6,482 nt of DNA from an uncultured Anaerotruncus sp. GTDB taxonomy: Bacteria > Bacillota_A > Clostridia > Oscillospirales > CAG-272. The notes beneath the pieces are model-generated. The model was given only the letters and a program-made list of their open reading frames with translations. It ran no database searches and was not told the origin of the DNA. This document shows positions 1-6,376 of the stretch, piece after piece. Location of the stretch: contig CATYWI010000073.1 in NCBI GenBank assembly GCA_958414155.1, positions 1 through 6,482 on the forward strand, read 5' to 3'. The number at the start of each line of letters is the position of its first letter. Position 1 is the stretch's first letter. The position numbers were made by a program, and so were the translations under genes.

Positions 1-1
1 A

Positions 2-187
2 AGGGTGCAGGAGGCGGCGAAGGAACACGGCATCCCCCTCAAGGTCATCCATATCACCGACAAGGAAACGGCGCAAAACGTACCTGCGCCGGTCACGACC
101 TATGCCCTGTTCCGTGACGGTCGGTTTCTGACGCAGAGTATTCAGTCGGACAAAAAATTTCTGGCGCTGGCGGGAGTGCAGGACTGA
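2..187 (+). CDS. YoaP-like domain protein, C-terminal fragment (probable GNAT acetyltransferase)
   Basis: This is the 3' end of a gene that begins before the window; the frame is open from base 2 and stops with TGA at 185-187. The roughly 61 visible residues run from about QEAAKEHGIPLKVIHI to KKFLALAGVQD. The features APVTTYALFRDGRFLT and SDKKF match my memory of the YoaP-like domain, which usually sits at the C-terminus of a GNAT N-acetyltransferase and ends with a 'TTY.LF..G.FLT.....KKF' pattern. The N-terminal acetyltransferase domain is therefore expected upstream but is not visible. An internal GTG at base 5 is not a credible start because no ribosome binding site can be seen and the domain would be incomplete. 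No terminator is visible between this gene and the next promoter. The substrate is unknown. Confidence 0.7.
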   Translation, partial: RVQEAAKEHGIPLKVIHITDKETAQNVPAPVTTYALFRDGRFLTQSIQSDKKFLALAGVQD

Positions 188-264
188 CCGGCGGCATCAA
201 AAAATGAAATTCACGAGGCAATCCGGAAGCTAAAACAGGATAAACGCATTTTTGGTGTTCCCTC

Positions 265-293
265 TTGACAAATCTATGTTTTCATTGTATAAT
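265..293 (+). promoter_or_regulatory. Consensus sigma-A promoter of the TetR operon
   Basis: The -35 box TTGACA (265-270) and the -10 box TATAAT (288-293) are both exact consensus, separated by 17 bases. Transcription should start near 299-301, giving a leader of about 40 bases before the regulator's ATG. Such a strong core promoter fits a gene held off by a repressor. The candidate operator begins within the -10 box. Confidence 0.9.
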
Positions 294-325
294 AACAATG
301 CGTTATTGATAACAATGCGTTATTG
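291..325 (+). promoter_or_regulatory. Tandem 17-base operator, candidate TetR binding sites
   Basis: The 17-mer ATAACAATGCGTTATTG occurs twice with no gap, at 292-308 and 309-325. Each copy holds the dyad ATAAC-AATGC-GTTAT. A further dyad GTTAT-TG-ATAAC (302-313) forms across the junction, so half-sites are evenly spaced. The first copy overlaps the end of the -10 box and the predicted transcription start; the second lies in the leader just before the ribosome binding site. Palindromic sites of this size placed over a promoter are typical of TetR-family autoregulation. That the neighbouring regulator binds here is inferred from position and symmetry. Confidence 0.8.
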
Positions 326-341
326 CTGGAGGGGAGAAAAG

Positions 342-947
342 ATGCCGGCAATCAAAAAAATATCCAAAGAAACCGTGATTGATGCAGCGGTGGATGTACT
401 TCGGGAAGACGGATTTTCCGCAATCAATGCCAGAAGCGTTGCAAAAAAACTCGGATGTTCCACGCAACCTATTTACCATTTGTTCCGGAACATGGAGGAG
501 TTGAAAACGGCGCTGACCGAACGGGCGATACAAATACACACGCAGCGAGTCCTTGATTCTTTGCGTTCGCATGAGGGAAACGACAGCAGGTACAGCAGTT
601 ACGGCATGGGATTCGTAAAGTTCGCGGCAGAGGAAAAACAGTTTTTCAGATGGCTGTATCTGGAGGGGGAACAATTCGGTCCGTATCAGAACGATGTTTT
701 AGAACCGGAAGTGATTCAAACGCTCGTCGATGAATTCGGGTACGATGAGGAAACGGCAAAAAAATTTCATCGGGATATGGTTTACTATTCCTACGGCCTT
801 GCGATTCTTGCCAATACAGATCATCTGAATCTGACCGAAGCCGAACTTCGGGAGGCTTTCCGACGGGAGCTTCGCGCACTGATTGCAATTTACGGAAAAC
901 CGACGAAATTGCCTGATTTTGCAGTGCAGGCGGGGGTGGCGCTGTGA
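342..947 (+). CDS. TetR/AcrR-family transcriptional regulator
   Basis: This 201-residue protein has the usual TetR length. It is expected to bind DNA as a dimer and release it when a ligand occupies the C-terminal pocket. The N-terminal TetR domain spans about residues 8-56, with a helix-turn-helix at about 30-48 (RSVAKKLGCSTQPIYHLF). The 'G.S...IY.HF'-type signature is present as GCSTQPIYHLF. The C-terminal half is helical with many acidic and aromatic residues (FVKFAAEEKQFFRWLY) and gives no clue to the ligand. ATG 342 was chosen because GGAGG at 328-332 lies 9 bases upstream and the TetR domain starts immediately. A longer open frame from TTG 252 would run through the promoter and operator and is rejected. 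The gene abuts the next one and sits directly behind tandem dyads, so autorepression of the whole operon is likely. Confidence 0.93.
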   Translation: MPAIKKISKETVIDAAVDVLREDGFSAINARSVAKKLGCSTQPIYHLFRNMEELKTALTERAIQIHTQRVLDSLRSHEGNDSRYSSYGMGFVKFAAEEKQFFRWLYLEGEQFGPYQNDVLEPEVIQTLVDEFGYDEETAKKFHRDMVYYSYGLAILANTDHLNLTEAELREAFRRELRALIAIYGKPTKLPDFAVQAGVAL

Positions 948-1406
948 ATGAAACTATCTTTTTCTTGGGTCGGTCTTGTTGTGTTTGCCCTGCCGATGCT
1001 GATCAATATTGCCTATGTGCTTTTTCCGCCTACATGGGAGGCCTCGTCATCCAAAAGCGTCACGCGCCGGGTGGAAATCACAGAAGCTGTCAGTCGAATC
1101 GTCTGTCTTTTCCTGCTGACATTTTTGGTAAATAAGAATCCGCTCAAGCCGAAAAGTATCTGGCTGTTAGCCGCAGTTGTTTTTTTGCTTCTGTACTATA
1201 TTGTCCGGATTCGTTATTTTATCGGCGGTCGGAACGTCGCACTGCTTGGTCAGCCCTTTCTTTTCGTGCCGATTCCGCTTGCGATTTTTCCGGTAGTTTA
1301 CTATTTGTGTGCCGCAATCCGGAATGGAAATATCCCTGCGGCGGTTGCCATGTCGGTGTTTGGAGCGGCACACATCACAGTGTCGATTCAATCGTTTTGC
1401 CGATGA
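948..1406 (+). CDS. Small five-helix membrane protein of unknown function
   Basis: The 152-residue product is strongly hydrophobic. Segments likely to cross the membrane lie at about residues 6-26, 49-62, 71-88, 103-124 and 128-147, joined by short basic loops (KSVTRR, NKNPLKPKS). I do not recognise a named family, and no transporter or enzyme motif is visible. The ATG follows the regulator's TGA directly, so the two genes are probably translationally coupled. The upstream G-rich stretch at 931-936 could act as a weak ribosome binding site. Being locked to the regulator suggests the protein is the main target of regulation, for example an exporter, sensor or membrane-stress component. That role is inferred from position only. 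Confidence 0.8.
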   Translation: MKLSFSWVGLVVFALPMLINIAYVLFPPTWEASSSKSVTRRVEITEAVSRIVCLFLLTFLVNKNPLKPKSIWLLAAVVFLLLYYIVRIRYFIGGRNVALLGQPFLFVPIPLAIFPVVYYLCAAIRNGNIPAAVAMSVFGAAHITVSIQSFCR

Positions 1407-1440
1407 ATTCTATGGAACGCCAAAAGAGGATGTGAATAAA

Positions 1441-2061
1441 ATGAATGATTTAGTGATATATGTGCACGGGAAGGGCGGCTCGGCTGAGGAAGCCGAACAT
1501 TACAGGATGCTCTTTCCGAATCATGAGGTCATCGGCTTTGATTACCGTTCAAAAACGCCTTGGGACGCCAAAGAAGAATTCTTCGCATTTTTTGCCGAGC
1601 AAAAAAAGCGGTGCAAGCGCATTACTCTGATAGCAAACAGCATCGGCGCTTATTTTGCACTATCCTCGCCGGATGAAACGCCGGTTGATCGGGCTTATTT
1701 TATCTCTCCGATCGTGGATATGGAAAACTTGATTTGCAAAATGATGCAATGGTCGAATGTGACCGAACAGGAACTTGCAGAAAAACAGGAAATCGCCACG
1801 GATTTCGGAGAAACGCTGTCTTGGGATTACCTTTGTTATGTGCGGCAGCATCCGATCATCTGGAATGTCCCCACTTGCATTCTATACGGTGAGCATGACA
1901 ATCTGACATCCATTGAAACGATATCCGCATTTGCCAAGCGGCATCACGCGGATCTGACCGTCATGCCCGGAGGCGAGCATTGGTTCCATACAGAGGAACA
2001 GATGCGGTTCCTGGATCAATGGATCATAGAGCAGAGCCGAAAAGACATCTGCGGTCGATGA
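1441..2061 (+). CDS. Alpha/beta hydrolase, small cytoplasmic type
   Basis: This 206-residue protein is a compact alpha/beta hydrolase. An N-terminal strand leads into HGKGG (residues 9-13), the oxyanion-hole region of the fold. The nucleophile elbow is IANSIGAYFA with Ser67, where Asn replaces the residue before serine and Ala65 takes the first Gly position of G-x-S-x-G. The likely acid is Asp153 in LYGEHDNLTS and the likely base is His180 in GGEHWF. No signal peptide is present. ATG 1441 has GAGGA 10 bases upstream. A longer frame from 1309 overlaps the membrane-protein gene and lacks family similarity in its extra part. The gap to the membrane-protein gene is 34 bases, consistent with one operon. 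Family members cleave esters, amides or similar bonds; the substrate here cannot be inferred. Confidence 0.85.
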   Translation: MNDLVIYVHGKGGSAEEAEHYRMLFPNHEVIGFDYRSKTPWDAKEEFFAFFAEQKKRCKRITLIANSIGAYFALSSPDETPVDRAYFISPIVDMENLICKMMQWSNVTEQELAEKQEIATDFGETLSWDYLCYVRQHPIIWNVPTCILYGEHDNLTSIETISAFAKRHHADLTVMPGGEHWFHTEEQMRFLDQWIIEQSRKDICGR

Positions 2062-2178
2062 TGCCGGCAGACCGTTAAACGAGCATAAAAACATAACTGC
2101 AGGAGGCAGCGTGAATGATAAGGTGCTTTCCTGCACAGCTTTATTGAGTACGGAAGACTGAAGTGCATTCCATCACAA

Positions 2179-2364
2179 TTGAAAAAGAAGGAGATCGTAT
2201 ACGAATACATGCTCCGGGAGATGGAATACGACCGCGATTACAGCGAAAAAGAATTGAGCAGGATAATTATCAGGTATCACGATGATTATGCGACGGTCAA
2301 AAGGGAGATGATCGGACTGGGCTTTGGGTCGCAACAGGGCAGCAGTTTCGGACGGATCAGATAA
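2179..2364 (+). CDS. DUF2087-domain protein, 5' end probably frameshifted
   Basis: The product carries the conserved core of DUF2087, a small domain found alone or at the C-terminus of ArsR-like regulators: KKKEIVYEYM, then YSEKELSRII, then HDDYATVKREMI. The tail GSSFGRIR matches the usual end of the domain. The first available start in this frame is TTG 2179, which has no ribosome binding site. However, the same frame stays open back to 2122 and reads FIEYGRLKCIPSQLKKK, matching the family's expected N-terminal 'F..GRL..IP.K.KK' segment. A strong AGGAGG at 2101-2106 instead serves GTG 2111 or ATG 2115, which are in other frames and stop at 2159-2161 and 2145-2147. The natural N-terminus therefore seems detached by a one-base deletion between about 2129 and 2137, or reached by a -1 shift. 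Function in this operon is unknown. Confidence 0.6.
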   Translation: MKKKEIVYEYMLREMEYDRDYSEKELSRIIIRYHDDYATVKREMIGLGFGSQQGSSFGRIR

Positions 2365-2411
2365 TACGAGAGGCAAAGCGTTAAAATTTCAGTGCTTGGG
2401 AGTAAATAAAA

Positions 2412-3206
2412 ATGTATAATGAGATTACCTGTGATGAGATAAAGCGTATTTTGCGCGAAGATATGTTTTATAATGCTGTACATCTGGATACACTGAATTA
2501 TATGGAGGAGGAAACTGCATTTGCAGGCGGCTTCCGCGGCGATGACGCGGTCATCTTTGCGGATCGCTGCGCACATACCGACACACACGATGCGACGAAT
2601 AATGTGTATGTGTGTCCCCTGAAGAAGAACTTTGACTGTGCTGCGGCGGCGGAACTTGTTGAAAAAGCATTCCGGGCAAAAAGCATAAGCGTGGATGTTC
2701 AGAATCTCGGAGCGGATGCCGCGGGTGATGTTAAAGCGAGATTTTCTTCCTTGCTTCCTTATCGCCGCGAGATAAAGGACTATGCCGCAAAGGACGTGAT
2801 CGCGGATTCGAACGCTTCTGTCCGCCTCCTTACCCCGGAGGATAAGGATGTGTTTTGCGGCGCCGGGTTTGCCGCCGTGCCTCAAAGACCTCCGGCATCC
2901 GTTTTGTTCAATGTTTTTGTTGAAAAAGGAGCCGGAAAAATTCTGGGTTATTTTGACGGGCAAAGAATATTGGGGTATCTGTCTTATCAGCGCCTGTACG
3001 AAAATGTATTCGATCTGGATTATATATATGTTTCGGAGGAGCAGAGAGGCAGGGGGATCGGAACAGCTCTTGGCAGGCAGTATGCGTATTATGTCTGCGC
3101 GCAAAAGGGAATGGCGCTCTGGAGCAATGCCCGGAACAGAGCGTCCGAGGCTACGGCGATGGCGTGCGGCTTTGCGTCGGGAAGACGTGCGTTTTTGTTT
3201 TCCTGA
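2412..3206 (+). CDS. GNAT-family N-acetyltransferase with long N-terminal domain
   Basis: This 264-residue protein has a C-terminal GNAT domain (about 136-264). Strand 4 is DLDYIYV (201-207). It is followed by the acetyl-CoA pyrophosphate loop QRGRGIGTAL, with Arg212, Gly215 and Gly217 fitting R-x-x-G-x-G. The later segment NARNRASEATAMACGF (239-254) matches the family's asparagine/GF motif B. It should transfer an acetyl group from acetyl-CoA to an amine; the acceptor is unknown. The N-terminal 130 residues are not a recognised catalytic domain and may be a degenerate second GNAT fold or a substrate-recognition domain. The start has GGGAG at 2398-2402, 9 bases upstream. The gene lies 47 bases after the DUF2087 gene with no obvious promoter between, so it is probably the last gene of the operon. 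Confidence 0.87.
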   Translation: MYNEITCDEIKRILREDMFYNAVHLDTLNYMEEETAFAGGFRGDDAVIFADRCAHTDTHDATNNVYVCPLKKNFDCAAAAELVEKAFRAKSISVDVQNLGADAAGDVKARFSSLLPYRREIKDYAAKDVIADSNASVRLLTPEDKDVFCGAGFAAVPQRPPASVLFNVFVEKGAGKILGYFDGQRILGYLSYQRLYENVFDLDYIYVSEEQRGRGIGTALGRQYAYYVCAQKGMALWSNARNRASEATAMACGFASGRRAFLFS

Positions 3207-3522
3207 ACGGAGATATTCCGCACCGGATCGTGGCGTTTGTCCCGGCTTTATACCGTCGCAGCTCATCTTGTCTTCCTAATAATATTATATAGGTGAAAAA
3301 ACATTTGCGCTTGCCGGGGGGAAAGCTTACGGCTGTGGGCGGGGCGGAAAGGCTCCGCCCACGCACGTTTTTTGTCGGTAACGGAGTGATTTTCATCGCG
3401 GATGCAGCGGTCGGCGGCGGGAAAATGCTCATCATCAGGTGGAATTTTGCAAGTTAAAAAAGAGAAATTGCAGGATAGCGGCTGAAAAACCGTTGAAATG
3501 CCAAAAAAAATGCAATAAGGGC
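3207..3522. other. Intergenic region between the operon and the uptake gene
   Basis: Besides the terminator (3335-3373), this stretch holds an AT-rich near-palindrome at 3275-3293 and a 54-codon open frame from GTG 3293 to TAA 3455. That frame has no ribosome binding site and runs through the terminator stem, so it is probably not a gene. From 3440 to 3522 the sequence is A-rich with no recognisable element until the next promoter. Confidence 0.6.
3335..3373 (+). terminator. Rho-independent terminator after the acetyltransferase
   Basis: GTGGGCGGGGC (3335-3345) pairs with GCTCCGCCCAC (3352-3362) through 11 pairs, one of them G-U, around the loop GGAAAG. Six T residues (3368-3373) follow after a five-base gap, so the T tract is slightly offset. 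The element lies about 130 bases past the acetyltransferase stop, and the tract marks the plus strand. It likely insulates the operon from the downstream uptake gene. Confidence 0.75.
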
Positions 3523-3551
3523 TTGACAAGCAGAAATCTATGTGCTATAAT
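3523..3551 (+). promoter_or_regulatory. Extended consensus promoter of the substrate-binding protein gene
   Basis: TTGACA (3523-3528) and TATAAT (3546-3551) are exact consensus boxes with a 17-base spacer, and TG at 3543-3544 adds an extended -10 element. Transcription should begin near 3557-3559. This predicts very strong constitutive transcription, matching the biased codon use of the gene it drives. No operator-like dyad is seen over the core promoter. Confidence 0.9.
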
Positions 3552-3557
3552 CTATTC

Positions 3558-3701
3558 ATTAAATATTTGTACTGTTTTTTTGCTCGCGCCACGTCCTTCC
3601 CCGGTTTGAAAATGGTTCCGGTAAAGTCAAATACAGGGCAGGAAAAAGCTGCGGGTGCCGAAATCAGATATTTAAATTCATAATTAATGGAGGAATCAAC
3701 T
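3558..3701 (+). promoter_or_regulatory. Long 5' leader with an end-to-end helix
   Basis: About 145 bases separate the predicted transcription start from the ATG. TTAAATATTTG (3559-3569) can pair with CAGATATTTAA (3665-3675) in 11 pairs, one of them G-U, closing off most of the leader like the basal helix of a structured RNA. Inside are a T7 run (3575-3581) and the CCGG pair at 3601-3604 and 3618-3621. I could not match it to a known riboswitch class. The ribosome binding site GGAGG (3689-3693) lies just outside the helix. Confidence 0.35.
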
Positions 3702-6284
3702 ATGAACAAGAAATTCAAATCCATTCTGACGATGGCTTTGTCTCTGGTGCTTGTTGCCGTTATGTTTGTGGGTTGCAAACCCAAGGACCCGGATGGCCCT
3801 GTTAACCCCCCTAATAAACCGGCTACGCTCAAGCAGGCTGAATACAATACCACCACAGCGACAATGCCGAGCAACTGGAACGCACTCACCTACGCTGATA
3901 ACAATGACACTCAGATCATGAACTACATCGGCTCTTCGTTCTTTGAATATGACTACAAGTTCGAAGGCGGCAAGAAGTTCAATGCCGATGGTACTATCAA
4001 CAAGGCGGGTATAGTTGCCGGCGCATACACCACCAACTACTCCGCAGCAACAAAGCTTGAGGATGTCACATCTTCCGTTGATGCAAAGTGGGGATATACT
4101 GACGCCCAGAAGAAAGAGGGCGGCTACGCTTGGAAGATCACCTTCCGTGACGACCTGAAGTGGGACGACGGTACTGCCATCAAGGCAGCTGACTTCGTTT
4201 ACTCCATGCAGCAGCAGCTTGATCCTGCTTTCATGAACTTCAGAGCGAACACCTACTACGATACGCTCAAGATCAAGAACTCCAAGGCTTACTTCTTCCA
4301 GAATCAGGAAGGTACCTACGAGCCTGTTGCGAACTTGGGCTATGCAAACAACGCCGCAGCTATCGCAGCCGGTAAGGTTATCTACATCAATGTATACGAC
4401 TTCTACGGAGCCGAGGGTTATGTAGATGCCAACGGCAATGCCTGCCCGCAGTGGGTACCCTACACCGACGAAACCGTTTACGATACCGCAAAAGCGTGGA
4501 AGGCCGGTAAGCCCGAAGATGCTTTCACGGCGAAGGATCTTTGGGCAACATACGGTGCTGCTTACCTTGAGGTCGGCGCCGGCAATGCATCCTGCGCGGG
4601 TATCTATGTAGAGAACACCCAGCGTGACGTTAAGTGGGAAACCGTCGGTATTTATTCCATCGACGATGAGAATGCTGTCGTTGTTTGCTTCGATAAGGCA
4701 TTCAAGTTCCTGCACGATGACGGTTCTCTCTCCTACCTTGCAGGATACTACATGCAGTCCCTTCCCCTTGTTCAAAAGGCCAAGTACGAGGCTGCCAAAC
4801 TCGCGCCTGCAACCGGCGCGACTCTCTGGACCTCGAGGTACAACTCTTCTCTTGAAACCACCGCAAGCTGGGGTCCCTACAAGCTCGCTGAGTTTGAAGC
4901 AGGCTCTCACTACAAGCTCGTCAAGAACGAGAACTGGTACGGCTGGAACATGGAGGAGTACAAGAACCAGTACAACATCACCGCTATCAACTGCCGCAAG
5001 GTTGAGGAATGGTCCACCCAATGGATGGGCTTCCTGAACGGCAGCTACGACGATGCAACCCTCGCTACCGAGAATGCAGCAGATTATGTTGACTCCAAGT
5101 ACGTCTACTATACCTCCAACGATACCGGTACATTCGGTATGCAGCTTTACAGCAACCTGAACGTCCTCAAGGCCAGCGGAAACAACAACGGTATCCTTGC
5201 TATCGATGAGTTCAGACAGGCACTCAACCTTGCGCTCAACAGAAGCGACCTCGTTGAAAAGATCTGGCCGGGTACCGCAATTCCGTGCTTCGGTCTTATA
5301 AACGTTGCATATTACTACGATATTGAAAACGCTCCTACTCTTGCAGACGGCGGTCAGTATCGTAACACCAAGCAGGCAAAAGAGGGTATCCTCCGTGCAT
5401 ACGGCTTCACCCAGGGCGCGGACGGCAAGTGGACCTCCGGCGAGCTTAAGAACCTTGATCTTGACGAGGCTTACAGCGCTCTCACCGGCTACAATCCTAC
5501 TCTTGCAAAAGAGAAGATGGCTGAAGCTGTCAAGGAGCTTACCGCAAATGCCGATAAGTACGGCTACGATGCAACCAAGAACATAACCATCGTTTACGGT
5601 GCTTCCGTTGATAACGATAAGCAGAGATTCAGAGCCAACTATCTCCAGGATATTATCGACGGTCTGACAAAGGGAACTACTCTTGAAGATAAGATCAAAG
5701 TTGTGTTTGATGCGTCCGCCGGCGCCAAGTGGTCTGATGCTTTCAGAAGCGGCAAGACCCAGATCGGCTTCGGTTACGGCTTCTCCGGCAACCCCTTCAA
5801 CCCCTTTGATATCGTAGGTGCATTCGTCAACCCCGAGGATTCTCTCAACTACCATACGTATTGGGACACTTCCGCTATTGACATGACCCTTACAATGCCC
5901 GCGGGCGACTACGCCGGCGCAGGCGAGACCATCACCATGAGCGTTCAGAACTGGTTCTTCTGCCTCAACGGTCTTGCCGAGAGCGAGAAGGCACCCAAGA
6001 CCTACAACTGGGATGCAGGTTATGCCCCTGTTGAGGCAAGACTTATGATCCTCTCCGCTCTTGAAGAGCTGACCATCAAAGAGAGCCGCTCTGTGATGCT
6101 TATCGCAGCGTCCGGCGGATCCTTCCTTGGCGCTAAGTTCTCCTATATCACCGATGTTGAGAACGTGTTCATGGGCTTCGGCGGTCTTAGATACATAGAA
6201 GTCAACTACACCGATGCTGAGTGGACTGACTATGTAAAGGCTAACAATAACGACCTTACCGCGGAGTACAAGAAGTCCGAGTGA
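3702..6284 (+). CDS. ABC-transporter substrate-binding lipoprotein, family 5 (oligopeptide type), oversized
   Basis: This 860-residue exported lipoprotein should bind a solute, probably a peptide, outside the membrane and deliver it to an ABC permease. The signal peptide has a basic start (MNKKFK), a hydrophobic core and the lipobox-like FVGC, giving a lipidated Cys25. A Pro/Lys/Asp-rich linker follows. The family 5 signature WKITFRDDLKWDDGTAIKAADF lies at about residues 144-165. A later family-typical segment, EFRQALNLALNRSDLVEKIW, is followed by GTAIPCFGLI. Usual members have about 500-600 residues, so this one carries roughly 250-300 extra, mainly between these motifs. ATG 3702 is preferred over ATG 3687 because GGAGG (3689-3693) lies 8 bases before it and the signal peptide starts there. 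Codons ending in C or G dominate (AAC, TAC, TTC, AAG), unlike the upstream genes. No permease or ATPase gene is within the window. Confidence 0.9.
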   Translation: MNKKFKSILTMALSLVLVAVMFVGCKPKDPDGPVNPPNKPATLKQAEYNTTTATMPSNWNALTYADNNDTQIMNYIGSSFFEYDYKFEGGKKFNADGTINKAGIVAGAYTTNYSAATKLEDVTSSVDAKWGYTDAQKKEGGYAWKITFRDDLKWDDGTAIKAADFVYSMQQQLDPAFMNFRANTYYDTLKIKNSKAYFFQNQEGTYEPVANLGYANNAAAIAAGKVIYINVYDFYGAEGYVDANGNACPQWVPYTDETVYDTAKAWKAGKPEDAFTAKDLWATYGAAYLEVGAGNASCAGIYVENTQRDVKWETVGIYSIDDENAVVVCFDKAFKFLHDDGSLSYLAGYYMQSLPLVQKAKYEAAKLAPATGATLWTSRYNSSLETTASWGPYKLAEFEAGSHYKLVKNENWYGWNMEEYKNQYNITAINCRKVEEWSTQWMGFLNGSYDDATLATENAADYVDSKYVYYTSNDTGTFGMQLYSNLNVLKASGNNNGILAIDEFRQALNLALNRSDLVEKIWPGTAIPCFGLINVAYYYDIENAPTLADGGQYRNTKQAKEGILRAYGFTQGADGKWTSGELKNLDLDEAYSALTGYNPTLAKEKMAEAVKELTANADKYGYDATKNITIVYGASVDNDKQRFRANYLQDIIDGLTKGTTLEDKIKVVFDASAGAKWSDAFRSGKTQIGFGYGFSGNPFNPFDIVGAFVNPEDSLNYHTYWDTSAIDMTLTMPAGDYAGAGETITMSVQNWFFCLNGLAESEKAPKTYNWDAGYAPVEARLMILSALEELTIKESRSVMLIAASGGSFLGAKFSYITDVENVFMGFGGLRYIEVNYTDAEWTDYVKANNNDLTAEYKKSE

Positions 6285-6291
6285 TCCTGGT

Positions 6292-6314
6292 GTCAGGGGT
6301 GGATCACCCCTGAC
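6292..6314 (+). other. Perfect hairpin directly after the binding-protein stop
   Basis: GTCAGGGGTG (6292-6301) pairs perfectly with CACCCCTGAC (6305-6314) around a three-base loop. No T tract follows, so it is not a classical terminator. Such stems just after a binding-protein gene often protect the 3' end of the mRNA or reduce read-through to permease genes. A competing pairing exists between TGATCC (6282-6287, containing the stop codon) and GGATCA (6301-6306). Confidence 0.7.
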
Positions 6315-6328
6315 CGGGGTTCCCCGGT
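6313..6328 (+). repeat. Short GC-rich inverted repeat
   Basis: ACCGGGG and CCCCGGT flank a TT (6313-6328). The loop must open to at least four bases, leaving about six pairs. It shares its first two bases with the preceding hairpin, so the two stems compete or stack. There is no T tract. Confidence 0.5.
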
Positions 6329-6335
6329 ATTAACC

Positions 6336-6376
6336 AATCGGCGGTGAGCTTGTAGCTCACCGCTGATTTGTCTATT
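6336..6376 (+). terminator. Probable rho-independent terminator of the binding-protein gene
   Basis: AATCGGCGGTGAGCT (6336-6350) pairs with AGCTCACCGCTGATT (6354-6368) over 15 positions, one of them G-U, around the loop TGT. The following TTTGTCTATT is T-rich but broken, so termination may be partial and allow some transcription into downstream genes. Confidence 0.7.

Noticed and set aside
252..341. N-terminal extension of the TetR regulator from TTG 252
   Set aside because: It would translate the -35 box, -10 box and operator. A good ribosome binding site supports ATG 342.
1309..1440. N-terminal extension of the hydrolase
   Set aside because: It overlaps the membrane-protein gene in another frame, and the fold's first strand begins right after ATG 1441.
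2286..3266. 326-codon open frame on the minus strand
   Set aside because: It is the codon-matched shadow of the acetyltransferase gene, which has clear GNAT motifs on the plus strand.
3268..3293. Possible promoter at TTGTCT and the AT-rich near-palindrome
   Set aside because: Spacing between the -35-like box and any -10-like hexamer is wrong, and no credible gene follows.
3293..3457. 54-codon plus-strand frame starting at GTG
   Set aside because: It has no ribosome binding site, passes through the terminator stem and its T tract, and its product resembles nothing I recognise.
3545..3889. 114-codon minus-strand frame across the leader
   Set aside because: It overlaps the promoter -10 box and the signal-peptide region of the binding protein, and has no recognisable domain.
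3696..5855. 719-codon open frame on the minus strand
   Set aside because: It lies in exact codon register opposite the substrate-binding gene and exists because that gene lacks TTA, CTA and TCA codons. Its translation has no family resemblance, and no ribosome binding site was identified.
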